Made by a program: the position numbers and the translations under genes
Notes under the pieces: model-generated
What the model was told of the DNA's origin: nothing
Seen by the model: the letters and a program-made list of their open reading frames with translations, nothing else
Databases searched by the model: none
Origin: GCA-2693325 sp964011675
GTDB taxonomy: Bacteria > Latescibacterota > UBA2968 > UBA8231
Reading direction: 5' to 3'
Length of the DNA stretch: 20,659 nt
NCBI GenBank assembly: GCA_964011675.1
Contig: CAXGPR010000067.1
Location: forward strand, 1-20,659
In this document: piece by piece, positions 6,299-14,844 of the stretch
Layout of the letters: each line of letters begins with the position of its first letter
Numbering within the stretch: position 1 is the stretch's first letter

Positions 6299-8113
6299 TT
6301 AAAACGTAAAGAACTGATGGCGGTTGTCTTCTATGACAGCTGCCTCGTAGAGCTGGACAAACCAGCTCTGCAATGCCTCTTGCTGACGCTGTGCCAGCAG
6401 TTGCTGCTGCATTTGCGTACTCTGCTCAGCAAAAAGTGCCTCGTCAACCGGCTCTCGCTCTACCAGCTTGACCAGATAGGCTCCCTGCTGCAAGATCAAT
6501 ACATCGCTCAGTTCGTCCACATCCATATTGAACGCGGCTGCCGTAACGCTGTTGCCCCGTCCGATACCGGGCACGGACTCCGTCCTAGAGAATAGAGCCG
6601 ATTGACGTACTTCGAACCCCGCTGCCGCTGCCGCTTCTTTCAGGCTTCCTCCACTTTCTACCACCTGACGCACTTCCCGCAGCTCTTCAGCCGCAACTTT
6701 GGCCTTTTTACTTGCGAGCACTTCCCGCTCAATGCGCGAACGTACCTCTTTCAGCGGCAGAGTTCCTTCGGCTCTCTTGTCGACGACCGTGGCAACCCAT
6801 ATACCTCGCTCGTTTTCTGCTACGCGAGAAACAGCTCCAACTTCCTGTGAGAGCGCCCAATTAACCAGCCAAGCGGTTCCCTGGCCTAGACTGGGCACCA
6901 TCTGATCTCGCTGCAGGTAGCCCGAATCCGTTGCCTCAGTGCCGGAGGCAGCCAACGCCGCTTCAAAGCCGGCTTCATTCGCTCTAGCTTCAAATTCATC
7001 GGCCTGGTCACGCAGCGCATCTTCCGTGCTGCGCGATGACCGAAAGCTGAGCAGAATATGACTCGCCGTAACCTTGTCTTCGCCGTCTTCGACTGTTTTA
7101 TCTTCGACCTTAATCAAATGCCAACCGAATCGCGTGCGCACAGGCTCCGAAAGCTGACCCGGCTCTAGCGCAAAGGCCGCATCAGAGAACGGTTTGACCA
7201 TACGGCCTCGCCCAAATGTGCCCAACGCGCCGCCTTGAGCAGCCGAGCCCTGATCGTCAGAAACGACCTCTGCTAGCTCGGCAAAATCAGCTCCGGCGAT
7301 CACCTCTTCGCGCAACCGCACGATTTCTTCGGCGACCATCTGCGAATCGGCGACGCTGGCGACCTTAGGAAAATAGGCATATGACAAACGCACCTGTTCA
7401 GGATGAGCAAAATTCACGCTGTTTTCTTCGTAATAAGCAGTAATGTCGGCATCGACGACTTCAACCTGATCATCATTCACCGCGCTACCCGGCGCGGCGA
7501 CAAAGTCTATCTGCACCTTCTCGTTTCGTTCGGCAAAAAAATCGCGTACTTCTGCGGGTGTAACCTGCACACTGCTCATCAATAAGCGCTGCAGCTTATA
7601 GTTGAGCAACTGCTGGCGCAGCATATACTCGACCTGCATGACAAAGCTACGATTATTGGAGTCTTTCAGATTGTTAGGATCGCCAATAAACTGCGTGTAT
7701 TTGGCCATGTCGAACTGACCATCCGTCTGGAAGGCTTCCAGAGACTGCACCGCCGGTGGCGGCTGCATGCGCGTGTAATAGGCAATTTCCTTGTCTGTCA
7801 CCTGCACGCCTAACCGTTCGATTTCCTGTGTTAACAGTACTTCCTGCACATAAGAATCCCAGACCTGACGGACCAATACACTTTCATCAGCACGCTGATC
7901 TCTTGGCATCTGGCCAGCGGCCTGACGCAGAGCGCCCTGAAAATCTTTGAGCGATACGGCTTCGCCGTTAACTACTCCAACGTCGTCGCCAACAGCCTGC
8001 GGCCCCTGACCGCCCGTATAGTCGGCACCCCATTCAACTACGATCAAGCCGACAAAGGCGAAAATAACAAACCACAATATGAGCGCGGTTTTCTCGCGCA
8101 GTGCAGTCATCAT
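6299..8113 (-). CDS. PpiD/SurA-like membrane-anchored peptidyl-prolyl isomerase (foldase)
   Basis: A 604-residue protein with one N-terminal membrane segment (about residues 10-28), a SurA_N-type chaperone region (about 45-200, including FFAERNEKVQIDF), a parvulin domain at about 240-340 (ADFAELAEVVSDD, GGALGTFGRGRM, RFGWHLIKVED) and a second, more divergent parvulin-like part from about 348 (ASHILLSF). This is the layout of PpiD, an inner-membrane periplasmic chaperone that assists folding of exported and outer-membrane proteins (E. coli PpiD is 623 residues). The start ATG at 8111-8113 is followed by a second ATG; AGGAGA lies about 10 nt upstream. The gene heads the run down to 3084, and its TAA is 15 bases before the next ATG. 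Its upstream region is the decayed transporter gene, and I see no clear promoter. Confidence 0.88.
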   Translation of the reverse strand: MMTALREKTALILWFVIFAFVGLIVVEWGADYTGGQGPQAVGDDVGVVNGEAVSLKDFQGALRQAAGQMPRDQRADESVLVRQVWDSYVQEVLLTQEIERLGVQVTDKEIAYYTRMQPPPAVQSLEAFQTDGQFDMAKYTQFIGDPNNLKDSNNRSFVMQVEYMLRQQLLNYKLQRLLMSSVQVTPAEVRDFFAERNEKVQIDFVAAPGSAVNDDQVEVVDADITAYYEENSVNFAHPEQVRLSYAYFPKVASVADSQMVAEEIVRLREEVIAGADFAELAEVVSDDQGSAAQGGALGTFGRGRMVKPFSDAAFALEPGQLSEPVRTRFGWHLIKVEDKTVEDGEDKVTASHILLSFRSSRSTEDALRDQADEFEARANEAGFEAALAASGTEATDSGYLQRDQMVPSLGQGTAWLVNWALSQEVGAVSRVAENERGIWVATVVDKRAEGTLPLKEVRSRIEREVLASKKAKVAAEELREVRQVVESGGSLKEAAAAAGFEVRQSALFSRTESVPGIGRGNSVTAAAFNMDVDELSDVLILQQGAYLVKLVEREPVDEALFAEQSTQMQQQLLAQRQQEALQSWFVQLYEAAVIEDNRHQFFTF

Positions 8114-8180
8114 ACTATTTTTCTCTCCTACTCTATTTCTCTTTCAACCTGCCCATGTTACACAGGCAGTAATGCCTCGT

Positions 8181-8844
8181 CTACCGAGCCACATCTTCGG
8201 GGTAGCGCAGCAAACAGGCCTTTCAGTGTCTATTTTCCAGATCCACGAGTTGCGGATCGGTCTAACTACAACGGTCCCGCCTCTCGGGACAGCGGGGATA
8301 AAACAGGCACCCGGACAGTACGGGTGCTGGGTTGGCACATCGGCCTAAAGAACTACGCGCTGTGTAGCTATTCCAGGCTCCGGCACGAGAACTGCTGAAA
8401 GAAGCGCCTTGGTACAGGGATGAGAAGAATGCACATATAGAGTTCATCGCAATCCGCCAGTTCCACGACTCACTTCAGATACGTAACAGCTATTCAACCC
8501 GATACATGCTGCACAACGCTAAGATCGTGCGCAATAAACAGGTAGGTCAAGCCCAGATCGCGCTATAGATCTTGTGACAAATTAGTAACTTGTGTCTGAA
8601 TAAACACATCCAGTGCCGACACGGTCTCATAAGCCACAATAAACTTGGGCTCGACAACAAAGGCGCGCGCAATTCTAATGCGTTGGCGTTGCCACCTAGA
8701 GAACTCACGTAGATAACGCCTCGCATAATTGGGCTGTAATCCTACGAGCCCCATTAGCTCGGTGACACGTGCATCTATTTGTTCGGGCGGCACAAGCTCG
8801 TAAACCTTAAGCGCTTCCCCGATAATAACGATGGAGCCCCGCAA
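8181..8844 (-). pseudogene. Decayed oligopeptide/dipeptide ABC transporter ATP-binding protein (OppF/DppF family) fragment
   Basis: Translating the minus strand in three frames recovers one continuous OppF/DppF-like C-terminal half. It begins near GEALKVYELV, then YLREFSRWQRQRIRIARA (from YPxEFSGGQRQRI), YETVSALDV (from DEPVSALDV), a TAG at 8563-8565, then GLTYLFIAHDLSVVQHVS. More stops occur at 8494-8496 and 8470-8472, then VVELADCDELY, a frameshift near 8435, HPCTKALLSAVLVPEPG, a TAG at 8345-8347, a second shift near 8325, and SGCLFYPRCPERRDRC with stops at 8262, 8223 and 8181. The Walker A half is missing, the LSGGQ signature is ruined (FSRWQ), and the Walker B Asp is replaced by Tyr. The gene once encoded the ATPase of a peptide importer; it is dead now. 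No transporter partner is present. Homology beyond 8844 is not visible. Confidence 0.9.
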
Positions 8845-8890
8845 CTAAACAAGCTCCAATTACACTATACGTATCTTCTATTCGCGAGCC

Positions 8891-8913
8891 AAAAAAAGCT
8901 AACGGCAGCCCAG
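8891..8913 (-). terminator. Weak candidate terminator after rnc
   Basis: On the minus strand, a short GGGCT...AGCTT-type hairpin (about 8898-8913, five pairs, two of them G:U) is followed by seven T (8891-8897). It lies about 65 bases past the rnc stop codon and could end the long fatty-acid operon, but the stem is weak. Confidence 0.3.
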
Positions 8914-8975
8914 AAAAATGGCCGACAGATGCGAACCGCTGTGTACACCTGAATCAAGAAAGCGCATTGACTGAC

Positions 8976-9731
8976 TCAAAGATTACCTAAATTTTGCAGC
9001 GCATCTTTTGCAGCCATCTGCTGTGCTTCTTTTTTACTGCGCCCCTTTCCGCGTCCTATCCGCTCTCCGGCAACACTCACCTCTACGCTAAACAACTTGT
9101 CGTGGTCGGGCCCATCTTCTGCATGCACAAGATACCGCGGATGGCCGTTGCCCTCGCTCTGTGTATGCTCCAACAATCTGCTTTTGAAATTGACAAAATC
9201 GTCACGCTGAATAAGGTCATAGAAGTCATCTAGCACGTGCGTCTTCACAAAGCGACGGCAGCCCTCTATCCCACCATCTAAGTACAGAGCACCCAGCAGC
9301 GCTTCGAATGCATCACACAAAATGGACGGTTGCTTATCTCCACCGGCACTGCGCTCTTCCGTGCTAAGCAATATAAATCGCCCCAAACCGATTTGGATTG
9401 CCTTTTTAGACAGCACCTGACGACTAACAACTAGAGATTTCATTTGCGTGAGATCCCCTTCTCGCTTGTCACTGAAATCGCCAAACAAATACTCTGCGAC
9501 CAACAGATCAAGCACCGCATCGCCGAGGAATTCTAAGCGCTCATTCGACTCAATCCCGCTTTCTTGGCGAGCATACACATACGAACGATGCTTGAGCGCT
9601 TTGACGAGTAAAGAAGGGTTTTGAAAACGATATCCAATGCGTGCTTCTAAATCACCCAAAAGCTGACCAGACGGCTCTTCGAGTACTAGATTTGTGCGAA
9701 AACGATCAAAGAAAGCCGTAATCCATCGCAT
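8976..9731 (-). CDS. rnc: Ribonuclease III
   Basis: A double-strand-specific endoribonuclease that processes rRNA precursors and some mRNAs. From the ATG at 9729-9731 the protein has 251 residues. The nuclease signature NERLEFLGDAVLDLL covers 63-77 (Glu67, Asp71), the second metal cluster is CDAFEALLGA around Asp140 and Glu143, and the dsRNA-binding domain fills about 175-248 (KSRLLEHTQ, GRGKGRSKKEAQQMAAKDAL). All catalytic acids are present. The frame is open upstream to a TTG at 9753-9755 (259 residues). Neither start has a convincing Shine-Dalgarno; I prefer the ATG, about 60 bases after the fabF stop. It is last in the ndk-rnc operon, and the fabF-rnc order is a common bacterial arrangement. 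Confidence 0.93.
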   Translation of the reverse strand: MRWITAFFDRFRTNLVLEEPSGQLLGDLEARIGYRFQNPSLLVKALKHRSYVYARQESGIESNERLEFLGDAVLDLLVAEYLFGDFSDKREGDLTQMKSLVVSRQVLSKKAIQIGLGRFILLSTEERSAGGDKQPSILCDAFEALLGALYLDGGIEGCRRFVKTHVLDDFYDLIQRDDFVNFKSRLLEHTQSEGNGHPRYLVHAEDGPDHDKLFSVEVSVAGERIGRGKGRSKKEAQQMAAKDALQNLGNL

Positions 9732-9791
9732 AATATCAGCGCTTAAACCGACCAATCCACGATAGTAAACATCAGCGTTTAGCCAACGGAC

Positions 9792-11039
9792 TTATCCGTC
9801 AAAGCGACCCATTATTAGAGATGCGTTGTGGCCGCCAAAGCCAAACGAATTGTTGAGCGCATAACGCACTTTCATCTCGCGCGCCTCGTTTGGCACATAG
9901 TCTAAATCACAATCTGGATCAGGATTCTCATAGTTGATAGTCGGCGGGACGACGCCCTCCTTGATCGCCATCAGACAAGCAATCGTCTCAATCGCCCCTG
10001 CAGCACCGAGCAAGTGGCCAGTCATCGACTTAGTCGACGATACCGCCAGCGAATGCGCATGATCTCCAAACGATTTTTTGATGGCGGCCGTTTCTTGACT
10101 ATCGCCCATGGGCGTAGACGTTCCATGCGCGTTGATATAGTCAATTGATTCGCAACTTAGACCAGCATCTGCGAGCGCAAGACCGATAGCGCGCGTACCA
10201 CCTTCCGCCTCGGGGGCCATTGCCGTCTGGTGGTAGGCATCGGCTGTAAAACCCAACCCAAAAAATTCGCCGTAGATCGTCGCGCCGCGCGCCAACGCGC
10301 CTTCAAGTTCTTCTAAGACAATCGCGCCTGCGCCTTCTCCCATGACAAACCCATCGCGATCCTTATCGAAAGGACGACTTGCTCTCGTCGGCTCGTCATT
10401 GCGCATAGAAAGTGCTCTAGAAGATGCGAAACCACCAACAGAAGTCGCAGTAACAGCCGCTTCTGAACCACCGGTAATCATTACGTCGGCATCGCCATAC
10501 TGAATCTTTCGTGCCGCTTCACCAATAGCATGAGAAGCGGAAGCGCAGGCTGAAACTGTGGCAAAATTCGGACCTTTAGCTCCCAGTTTCATTGAAATCA
10601 TACCCGCTGCCATATCGATGATCATCATGGGCACTAGAAACGGGCTAATTCGCTTAGGTCCCTTCTCCGTAAGAACCGAATGCTGCTGCTCGTGTGTCGC
10701 GATACCACCGATGCCCGACCCCCAAATAACGCCCACGCGTTCGGCGTCGCGTTCATCAATTGTCAGTCCGGCATCTACAACTGCTTGAGTAGCCGCATAG
10801 ACGCCGTAGTGAGTAAACGGGTCGTTTGTACGCACTTCTTTTGAATCGAGGGCTGTCGACAAATCAAAATCCTTCACTTCACCAGCGATCTTAGCCCGAT
10901 GATCAGTCGTGTCGAATCGACTGATAAAGCCTATTCCGGAACGACCATTGACCAGACCGTCCCAGAAGGATTTTAGATCGCTACCATTGGGGGCTAATGC
11001 ACCCAATCCAGTAACTACAACTCTACGCCTCGATGCCAC
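9792..11039 (-). CDS. fabF: Beta-ketoacyl-ACP synthase II
   Basis: A 415-residue condensing enzyme that extends acyl-ACP with malonyl-ACP in type II fatty-acid synthesis. The Cys-His-His triad is complete: Cys165 in VSACASA, His305 in NAHGTSTPMGD and His342 in TKSMTGHLLGAAG, within two residues of the E. coli FabF positions. The C-terminus SFGFGGHNASLIM is typical. The start is GTG at 11037-11039, backed by AGGAG at 11047-11051 with 7-nt spacing. It lies 14 bases downstream of the acpP stop, as in many bacterial fab operons. The fatty-acid chain-length preference cannot be read from the sequence. Confidence 0.96.
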   Translation of the reverse strand: MASRRRVVVTGLGALAPNGSDLKSFWDGLVNGRSGIGFISRFDTTDHRAKIAGEVKDFDLSTALDSKEVRTNDPFTHYGVYAATQAVVDAGLTIDERDAERVGVIWGSGIGGIATHEQQHSVLTEKGPKRISPFLVPMMIIDMAAGMISMKLGAKGPNFATVSACASASHAIGEAARKIQYGDADVMITGGSEAAVTATSVGGFASSRALSMRNDEPTRASRPFDKDRDGFVMGEGAGAIVLEELEGALARGATIYGEFFGLGFTADAYHQTAMAPEAEGGTRAIGLALADAGLSCESIDYINAHGTSTPMGDSQETAAIKKSFGDHAHSLAVSSTKSMTGHLLGAAGAIETIACLMAIKEGVVPPTINYENPDPDCDLDYVPNEAREMKVRYALNNSFGFGGHNASLIMGRFDG

Positions 11040-11053
11040 GAATATACTCCTGC

Positions 11054-11293
11054 CTAAGATTTGCTGTTTTCTTGCAAATACTTAATCGCATCGCCAACAG
11101 AAGACATCTTCTCTGCGTCATCGTCGGGAATATCGATACCAAATTCTTCCTCAAATGCCATAACGAGTTCTACTGTATCCAGTGAATCAGCACCCAGATC
11201 GTCAATAAACGAAGCCTGTGGATTAACCTGATCTTCACTCACACCCAGTTGATCGACAACTAGATCGCGAACCCTATCCTCAATAGATGCCAT
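11054..11293 (-). CDS. acpP: Acyl carrier protein
   Basis: A 79-residue acidic carrier protein. Ser37 in GADSLDTVELVMAFEEEFG is the site that receives the 4'-phosphopantetheine arm from holo-ACP synthase. It carries the growing acyl chain between the Fab enzymes encoded on both sides. The start at ATG 11291-11293 has AAGGGG at 11301-11306 with 7-nt spacing. The open frame extends upstream to 11404, but the extra 37 residues are basic, unlike ACP, and overlap the fabG end, so they are rejected. The 88-base gap to fabG is the largest in the middle of this operon and contains a candidate promoter, consistent with extra expression of this abundant protein. Confidence 0.96.
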   Translation of the reverse strand: MASIEDRVRDLVVDQLGVSEDQVNPQASFIDDLGADSLDTVELVMAFEEEFGIDIPDDDAEKMSSVGDAIKYLQENSKS

Positions 11294-11342
11294 TTTTAAT
11301 CCCCTTTTGTAAAGTAGAGTTATATAGCTGAACTTAAAGTTA

Positions 11343-11372
11343 AATATAGTACGGTCTCGCAGTCTCTTACAA
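11343..11372 (-). promoter_or_regulatory. Candidate internal promoter for acpP
   Basis: On the minus strand TTGTAA (11367-11372) and TATATT (11343-11348) are separated by 18 nt. A start near 11336 would give a leader of roughly 43 nt ending in the acpP Shine-Dalgarno. The -35 half is weak, and the site falls partly over the end of fabG. Confidence 0.35.
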
Positions 11373-11381
11373 GCCCAATAT

Positions 11382-12125
11382 CTACATAGCCATGCCGCCG
11401 TCAACCGAAAGCACTTGACCCGTTATATAAGCAGCTTCCTCGGCGGCAAGAAATGCCACGGCATGAGCGACGTCTGCCGGCGTACCCGGACGCCCCAGTG
11501 GCACATGTGATAACATACCGTCGACTACATCTTCTGACAGTTCATCCGTCATACCCGTATCAGGAACCAATCCAGGTGCTACGGCATTGACAGTAATGGA
11601 CCGCGAAGCCAGTTCACGCGCCAAGCTCTTTGTCAATCCGATTAGACCGGCTTTTGAAGCCGCGTAGTTAGCCTGTCCGGCATTGCCCTGTAAACCGACA
11701 ACGGAGGTGATATTTATGATGCGTCCCCCCCGAGCCTTGAGCAAGGGACGCGCCGCAGCGCGGGCGCAGTTGAAAGCACCTTTCAAGTTAACCCGCAAAA
11801 CGTCATCCCAATCGTCATCTTTCAGACGCATCAGCAAGTTGTCTCTTGTTATACCCGCATTGTTGATTAGCATGTAGAGTGAACCCATCTCATCGACAAC
11901 GGCTTTAATTAGTTCGTCTGCCTGATCGCTGTACGAAACGTCGGCCTGCCGCACGAGGCAGCGCCGTCCCAAACCTTCGATTTCACGCCCAACAGACTGA
12001 GCCGCCTCAACGTTACGCGCGCAAAGCGCAATGTCTGCTCCATCGGAAGCCAGGCGCAATGCAATGGCACGTCCAATACCTCGCGAACCGCCCGTTACCA
12101 GAGCGACCTTGCCTTCTAAACCCAT
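11382..12125 (-). CDS. fabG: 3-oxoacyl-ACP reductase
   Basis: A 247-residue classical SDR that uses NADPH to reduce beta-ketoacyl-ACP. The cofactor motif is TGGSRGIGRA (11-20), NNAG is at 88-91, and the catalytic residues Ser141 (ITSVVG), Tyr154 and Lys158 (YAASK) are all present. The C-terminal ITGQVLSVDGGMAM is characteristic. The length equals the family norm. The ATG (12123-12125) overlaps the TGA of fabD by one base, with GGGAG just upstream, so the two genes are translationally coupled. Arg15 in the glycine-rich loop fits NADP(H) use. Confidence 0.96.
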   Translation of the reverse strand: MGLEGKVALVTGGSRGIGRAIALRLASDGADIALCARNVEAAQSVGREIEGLGRRCLVRQADVSYSDQADELIKAVVDEMGSLYMLINNAGITRDNLLMRLKDDDWDDVLRVNLKGAFNCARAAARPLLKARGGRIINITSVVGLQGNAGQANYAASKAGLIGLTKSLARELASRSITVNAVAPGLVPDTGMTDELSEDVVDGMLSHVPLGRPGTPADVAHAVAFLAAEEAAYITGQVLSVDGGMAM

Positions 12126-13066
12126 CAGTTTTCTCCCTTTAGCTCGGCTGTAGTCTTCGCAATATCATCGACCGTCCCCGCGCCGAGCACGGTCACTTCA
12201 CGAGCAATCCGGCGCATCAAACCTTTGAGGACCGATCCGGGTCCCGTCTCAACGGCCCGCTCAATACCGGCGTTGACCAACGCTCGCATAGATTCTGTCC
12301 AACGCACCGAATGCGTGATCTGCTTAATGAGATTAAGGCGCAGTATATCCGGATCGTCTACCGGAGACGCAGAGACATTGGTAATGACGGGTATGCGAGG
12401 CGTTTCGATGCGCGCGTTGCGCAGCAAATCCTGCATCCGATCGGCAGCCGGCTGCATAAGAGGTGAGTGAAAGGCTCCGCTAACGGGTAGCTCCACAAAA
12501 CGCTTCACGCCCGCCTCACTGGCGAGCACTCCCAAGCGAGCAATGGCCTCTCGTTCACCGGAAACGACGACCTGTCCCGGCGCATTAAAATTAGCGGCTA
12601 CTACAATGCCTGTGTCGGCAGCCCGCTCGCAAAGCGCTACAACCTCGCTATCCGTGGGGCCAATCAGAGCTGCCATCGCACCAGGTCGAGTTTCGCCAGC
12701 CTCTTGCATTGCCCGGCTTCTCTCTCGCACTAGCTCCAAGGCCGTCTCAAAGTCGAGCGCGCCTGCAGCGACCAGTGCTGAATACTCTCCCAAGCTGTGA
12801 CCCGCCACAAGAGAAGGACGTACACCCCTATCGGCCAACAGTTCGTATGCGGCGATGCTGTGCACAAAGACCGCGGGCTGCGTGACAACCGTTTGCGCCA
12901 ATTGCTCTTCAGGTCCGTCAAAGCACACCGCGCTCAATTCAAAACCCAGCACGCTATCAGCTCTGGCAAAGAGATTCTGCACCCCTTCGTGCTGGGCGTG
13001 CAGGTCTTGCGCCATACCTACAAATTGAGAAGCCTGTCCCGGGAAAATAAAGGCGATATCAGACAC
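12125..13066 (-). CDS. fabD: Malonyl-CoA:ACP transacylase
   Basis: It transfers malonyl from CoA to ACP and so supplies the extender for FabH and FabF. From the GTG at 13064-13066 the protein has 313 residues. The active-site Ser91 is in GHSLGEYSAL and His200 in GAFHSPLM, at the same places as in E. coli FabD (Ser92, His201). The N-terminus FIFPGQASQFVGM (7-19) is diagnostic. This start is chosen because GGGG (13075-13078) sits 8 nt upstream and the GTG lies one base after the fabH stop. An upstream GTG at 13093 would overlap fabH by 26 bases and add nine residues not typical of the family. Confidence 0.95.
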   Translation of the reverse strand: MSDIAFIFPGQASQFVGMAQDLHAQHEGVQNLFARADSVLGFELSAVCFDGPEEQLAQTVVTQPAVFVHSIAAYELLADRGVRPSLVAGHSLGEYSALVAAGALDFETALELVRERSRAMQEAGETRPGAMAALIGPTDSEVVALCERAADTGIVVAANFNAPGQVVVSGEREAIARLGVLASEAGVKRFVELPVSGAFHSPLMQPAADRMQDLLRNARIETPRIPVITNVSASPVDDPDILRLNLIKQITHSVRWTESMRALVNAGIERAVETGPGSVLKGLMRRIAREVTVLGAGTVDDIAKTTAELKGEN

Positions 13067-13067
13067 G

Positions 13068-14072
13068 CTAAACGCCCCAACGGAAAAGTGCACTGCCCCA
13101 AGTCAGACCGGCACCAACGCCCGTCACCAATAAAAAATCGCCCTTTCTCAAGCGACCTTCTGCACGAGCTTGGGATAGCGCTATGGGAATGGTTCCAGCC
13201 GTCGTGTTCGCGAATCGGTCTATGTTGACCATGACCCTATCTGCGGGCAAGTTCATGCGCTCCGCTGCGGCATCAATAATGCGCCGGTTGGCCTGGTGCG
13301 GGACAAAAAGAGCCAGATCTTGGCCCGTCAGCCCATTCCGCTCCAGTACGGCAGCAGATACTTCGGCCATTTTTACCACGGCGAACTTAAATACGGCGCG
13401 ACCGTCTTGGCGAACGTAGTGCAGCCGTTCATCAACCGTTTCTTGCGTAGCAGGATGGGCACTGCCGCCGCCTCGCACGTTGAGGCAGTCTAAGTCGGAT
13501 CCATCGGAGAAATGTTCAAAGTCGATCAGTCCAAGAGAGGGATCTTCACTGCGTTCCAACAGGACCCCTCCCGCCCCGTCACCGAACAGCACGCAGGTAT
13601 TTCGATCCTGCATATCAAGAATAGAGCTCATCTTGTCTGCGCCGATAACTATAACGCGTCGATGAGCGCCATTCTGTATGAACTGCGAAGCCGTAACCAG
13701 CGCAAAAACAAAGCCTGAGCAAGCAGCAGAAAGGTCGTAAGCCCAAGCATTTCGGGCGCCAATAGCACCCTGAACGATACACGCAGTGGCCGGAAAAAAC
13801 ATATCCGGTGTGACGGTGGCAACTATTACCAGATCAATACTGAGCGGATCCACTCCACTCTTCTCGATCAACGATTTAGCCACTTCCACAGCCATGTGGG
13901 AAGTCGGCTCATCGTCGGAGAGAAAGCGCCTCTCAACAATACCTGTGCGCTCGCGAATCCACTCATCTGACGTGTCTACGTGCTGCTCTATTTCGGCGTT
14001 AGTGACTACGCGTTCCGGCAAGAAATGCGCGGTCTCGCTTATAACAGCACCGTATCTATGTTCGCTTCCCAC
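13068..14072 (-). CDS. fabH: Beta-ketoacyl-ACP synthase III
   Basis: It condenses acetyl-CoA (or another short primer) with malonyl-ACP to start fatty-acid synthesis. A 334-residue protein with the triad Cys118 (SAACSGF), His259 (VPHQANRRI) and Asn289 (FANTTAGTIP). The N-terminal TSDEWIRERTGI (34-45) and C-terminal VGAGLTWGSALFRW are family signatures. The start is GTG at 14070-14072 with little sign of a Shine-Dalgarno, 22 bases after the rpmF stop. In most genomes plsX occupies this gap; here there is no room for it. Whether the primer is straight or branched cannot be told. Confidence 0.95.
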   Translation of the reverse strand: MGSEHRYGAVISETAHFLPERVVTNAEIEQHVDTSDEWIRERTGIVERRFLSDDEPTSHMAVEVAKSLIEKSGVDPLSIDLVIVATVTPDMFFPATACIVQGAIGARNAWAYDLSAACSGFVFALVTASQFIQNGAHRRVIVIGADKMSSILDMQDRNTCVLFGDGAGGVLLERSEDPSLGLIDFEHFSDGSDLDCLNVRGGGSAHPATQETVDERLHYVRQDGRAVFKFAVVKMAEVSAAVLERNGLTGQDLALFVPHQANRRIIDAAAERMNLPADRVMVNIDRFANTTAGTIPIALSQARAEGRLRKGDFLLVTGVGAGLTWGSALFRWGV

Positions 14073-14094
14073 GAATTTATTCGCTCTGGTAGAT

Positions 14095-14277
14095 TTATAC
14101 TTCTGGCTCTACGTATTCGCGACCGCGATACGTCCCACAACTTGAGCAGACTCGATGCGGCAGAGCCGGCTGTCCACAGTTGGAACAGGTGCTTCGTGCA
14201 GCGGCTTTGATCTTCCAATGAGTGCGTCGCTTGTCTCGGCGCGTGCGCGAGATTCTTCTCTTGGGTACTGAAGCCAC
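14095..14277 (-). CDS. rpmF: 50S ribosomal protein L32
   Basis: A 60-residue, strongly basic ribosomal protein of the large subunit. It begins MASVPKRRISRTRRDKRR, a close match to the L32 N-terminus, and carries a zinc ribbon of four cysteines (Cys31, Cys34, Cys44, Cys47). That makes it a C+ (zinc-binding) paralogue type rather than the C- form used under zinc limitation. The start is GTG 14275-14277 with a good AAAGGAG (14284-14290), 6 nt upstream. Placement between yceD and fabH is the usual bacterial arrangement. Confidence 0.94.
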   Translation of the reverse strand: MASVPKRRISRTRRDKRRTHWKIKAAARSTCSNCGQPALPHRVCSSCGTYRGREYVEPEV

Positions 14278-14308
14278 GTTGAACTCCTTTCGCTATATAG
14301 CAATTTTG

Positions 14309-14842
14309 CTATGAAAACTCGATTTTTTTTAGCGCATCCCAGCGCGGATCGGTTTGTTCCTGTGCTTCACGCTCGACCAGTCCCTCGCCCTTGCCACAGT
14401 GGGGACAATTCCCGCCGCTGGCCTGAGAGGGAATTCGAATGGGCATTTCCAACACGATGGCCTCGCGCACGTAGTCCGCCAAATCAACGCGCCGCGTGCC
14501 GGGATCAACAATTTCAATGAAGCCGTCTTCTTCTGCCGAGGCGGTTTCTTCTTCGCTTGCTTGACGCCGCTGCAACAGCAACTCGAACGTCGTCTGCTGC
14601 AGCTCTTGCATCTCCTCAAGACAGCGGTAACATTCCCCGGTCAGCATCCACTTGACTGCTCCGCGGAGAGAAAAACTGTTAATACTGCGTCGCACTGCCA
14701 CTTCAGTATCTACTGTACCGGAAAAAACAAAAAACTCATGCTCCAACTCCAGCGCTTCAGTATCAAGCGCGAAAACGAACGTATTATCCCCCTCTTCTAA
14801 CTCGTCGAGGACCAGATCTACGCTGGGAGCGGAGTGCGCCAA
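14309..14842 (-). CDS. YceD/DUF177 family protein
   Basis: A 177-residue protein of the YceD (DUF177) family, normally encoded just upstream of rpmF and implicated in 23S rRNA or ribosome metabolism; the exact biochemical role is not firmly known. The family core GECYRCLEEMQ (69-79) and VDLADYVREAIVLEMPI (119-135) are present. Two CxxC pairs occur (Cys71/Cys74 and Cys146/Cys149 in CPHCGKGEG), a plausible zinc site. The start is TTG at 14840-14842, two bases after the ndk stop, with GGAG about 7 nt upstream inside the ndk end. An ATG start is not available nearby. Confidence 0.88.
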   Translation of the reverse strand: MAHSAPSVDLVLDELEEGDNTFVFALDTEALELEHEFFVFSGTVDTEVAVRRSINSFSLRGAVKWMLTGECYRCLEEMQELQQTTFELLLQRRQASEEETASAEEDGFIEIVDPGTRRVDLADYVREAIVLEMPIRIPSQASGGNCPHCGKGEGLVEREAQEQTDPRWDALKKIEFS

Positions 14843-14844
14843 CT

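Noticed and set aside
8307..8327. A 7-bp inverted repeat (GCACCCG / CGGGTGC) as a terminator
   Set aside because: It has no T run and lies inside the decayed transporter sequence, where it reflects codons of the former protein (the SGC region), not a regulatory site.
8079..8348. An 89-codon plus-strand frame over the decayed transporter gene
   Set aside because: It runs opposite to the reconstructed OppF/DppF remnant, starts without a Shine-Dalgarno and looks like no protein family.
11294..11404. N-terminal extension of acyl carrier protein
   Set aside because: The extra 37 residues are basic and not ACP-like. The Shine-Dalgarno at 11301-11306 fixes the start at 11293.
12797..13228. A 143-codon plus-strand open frame over fabD and fabH
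   Set aside because: It is antisense to two genes with complete catalytic motifs, and its translation has no recognisable domain. High-GC third positions in these genes readily create such frames.
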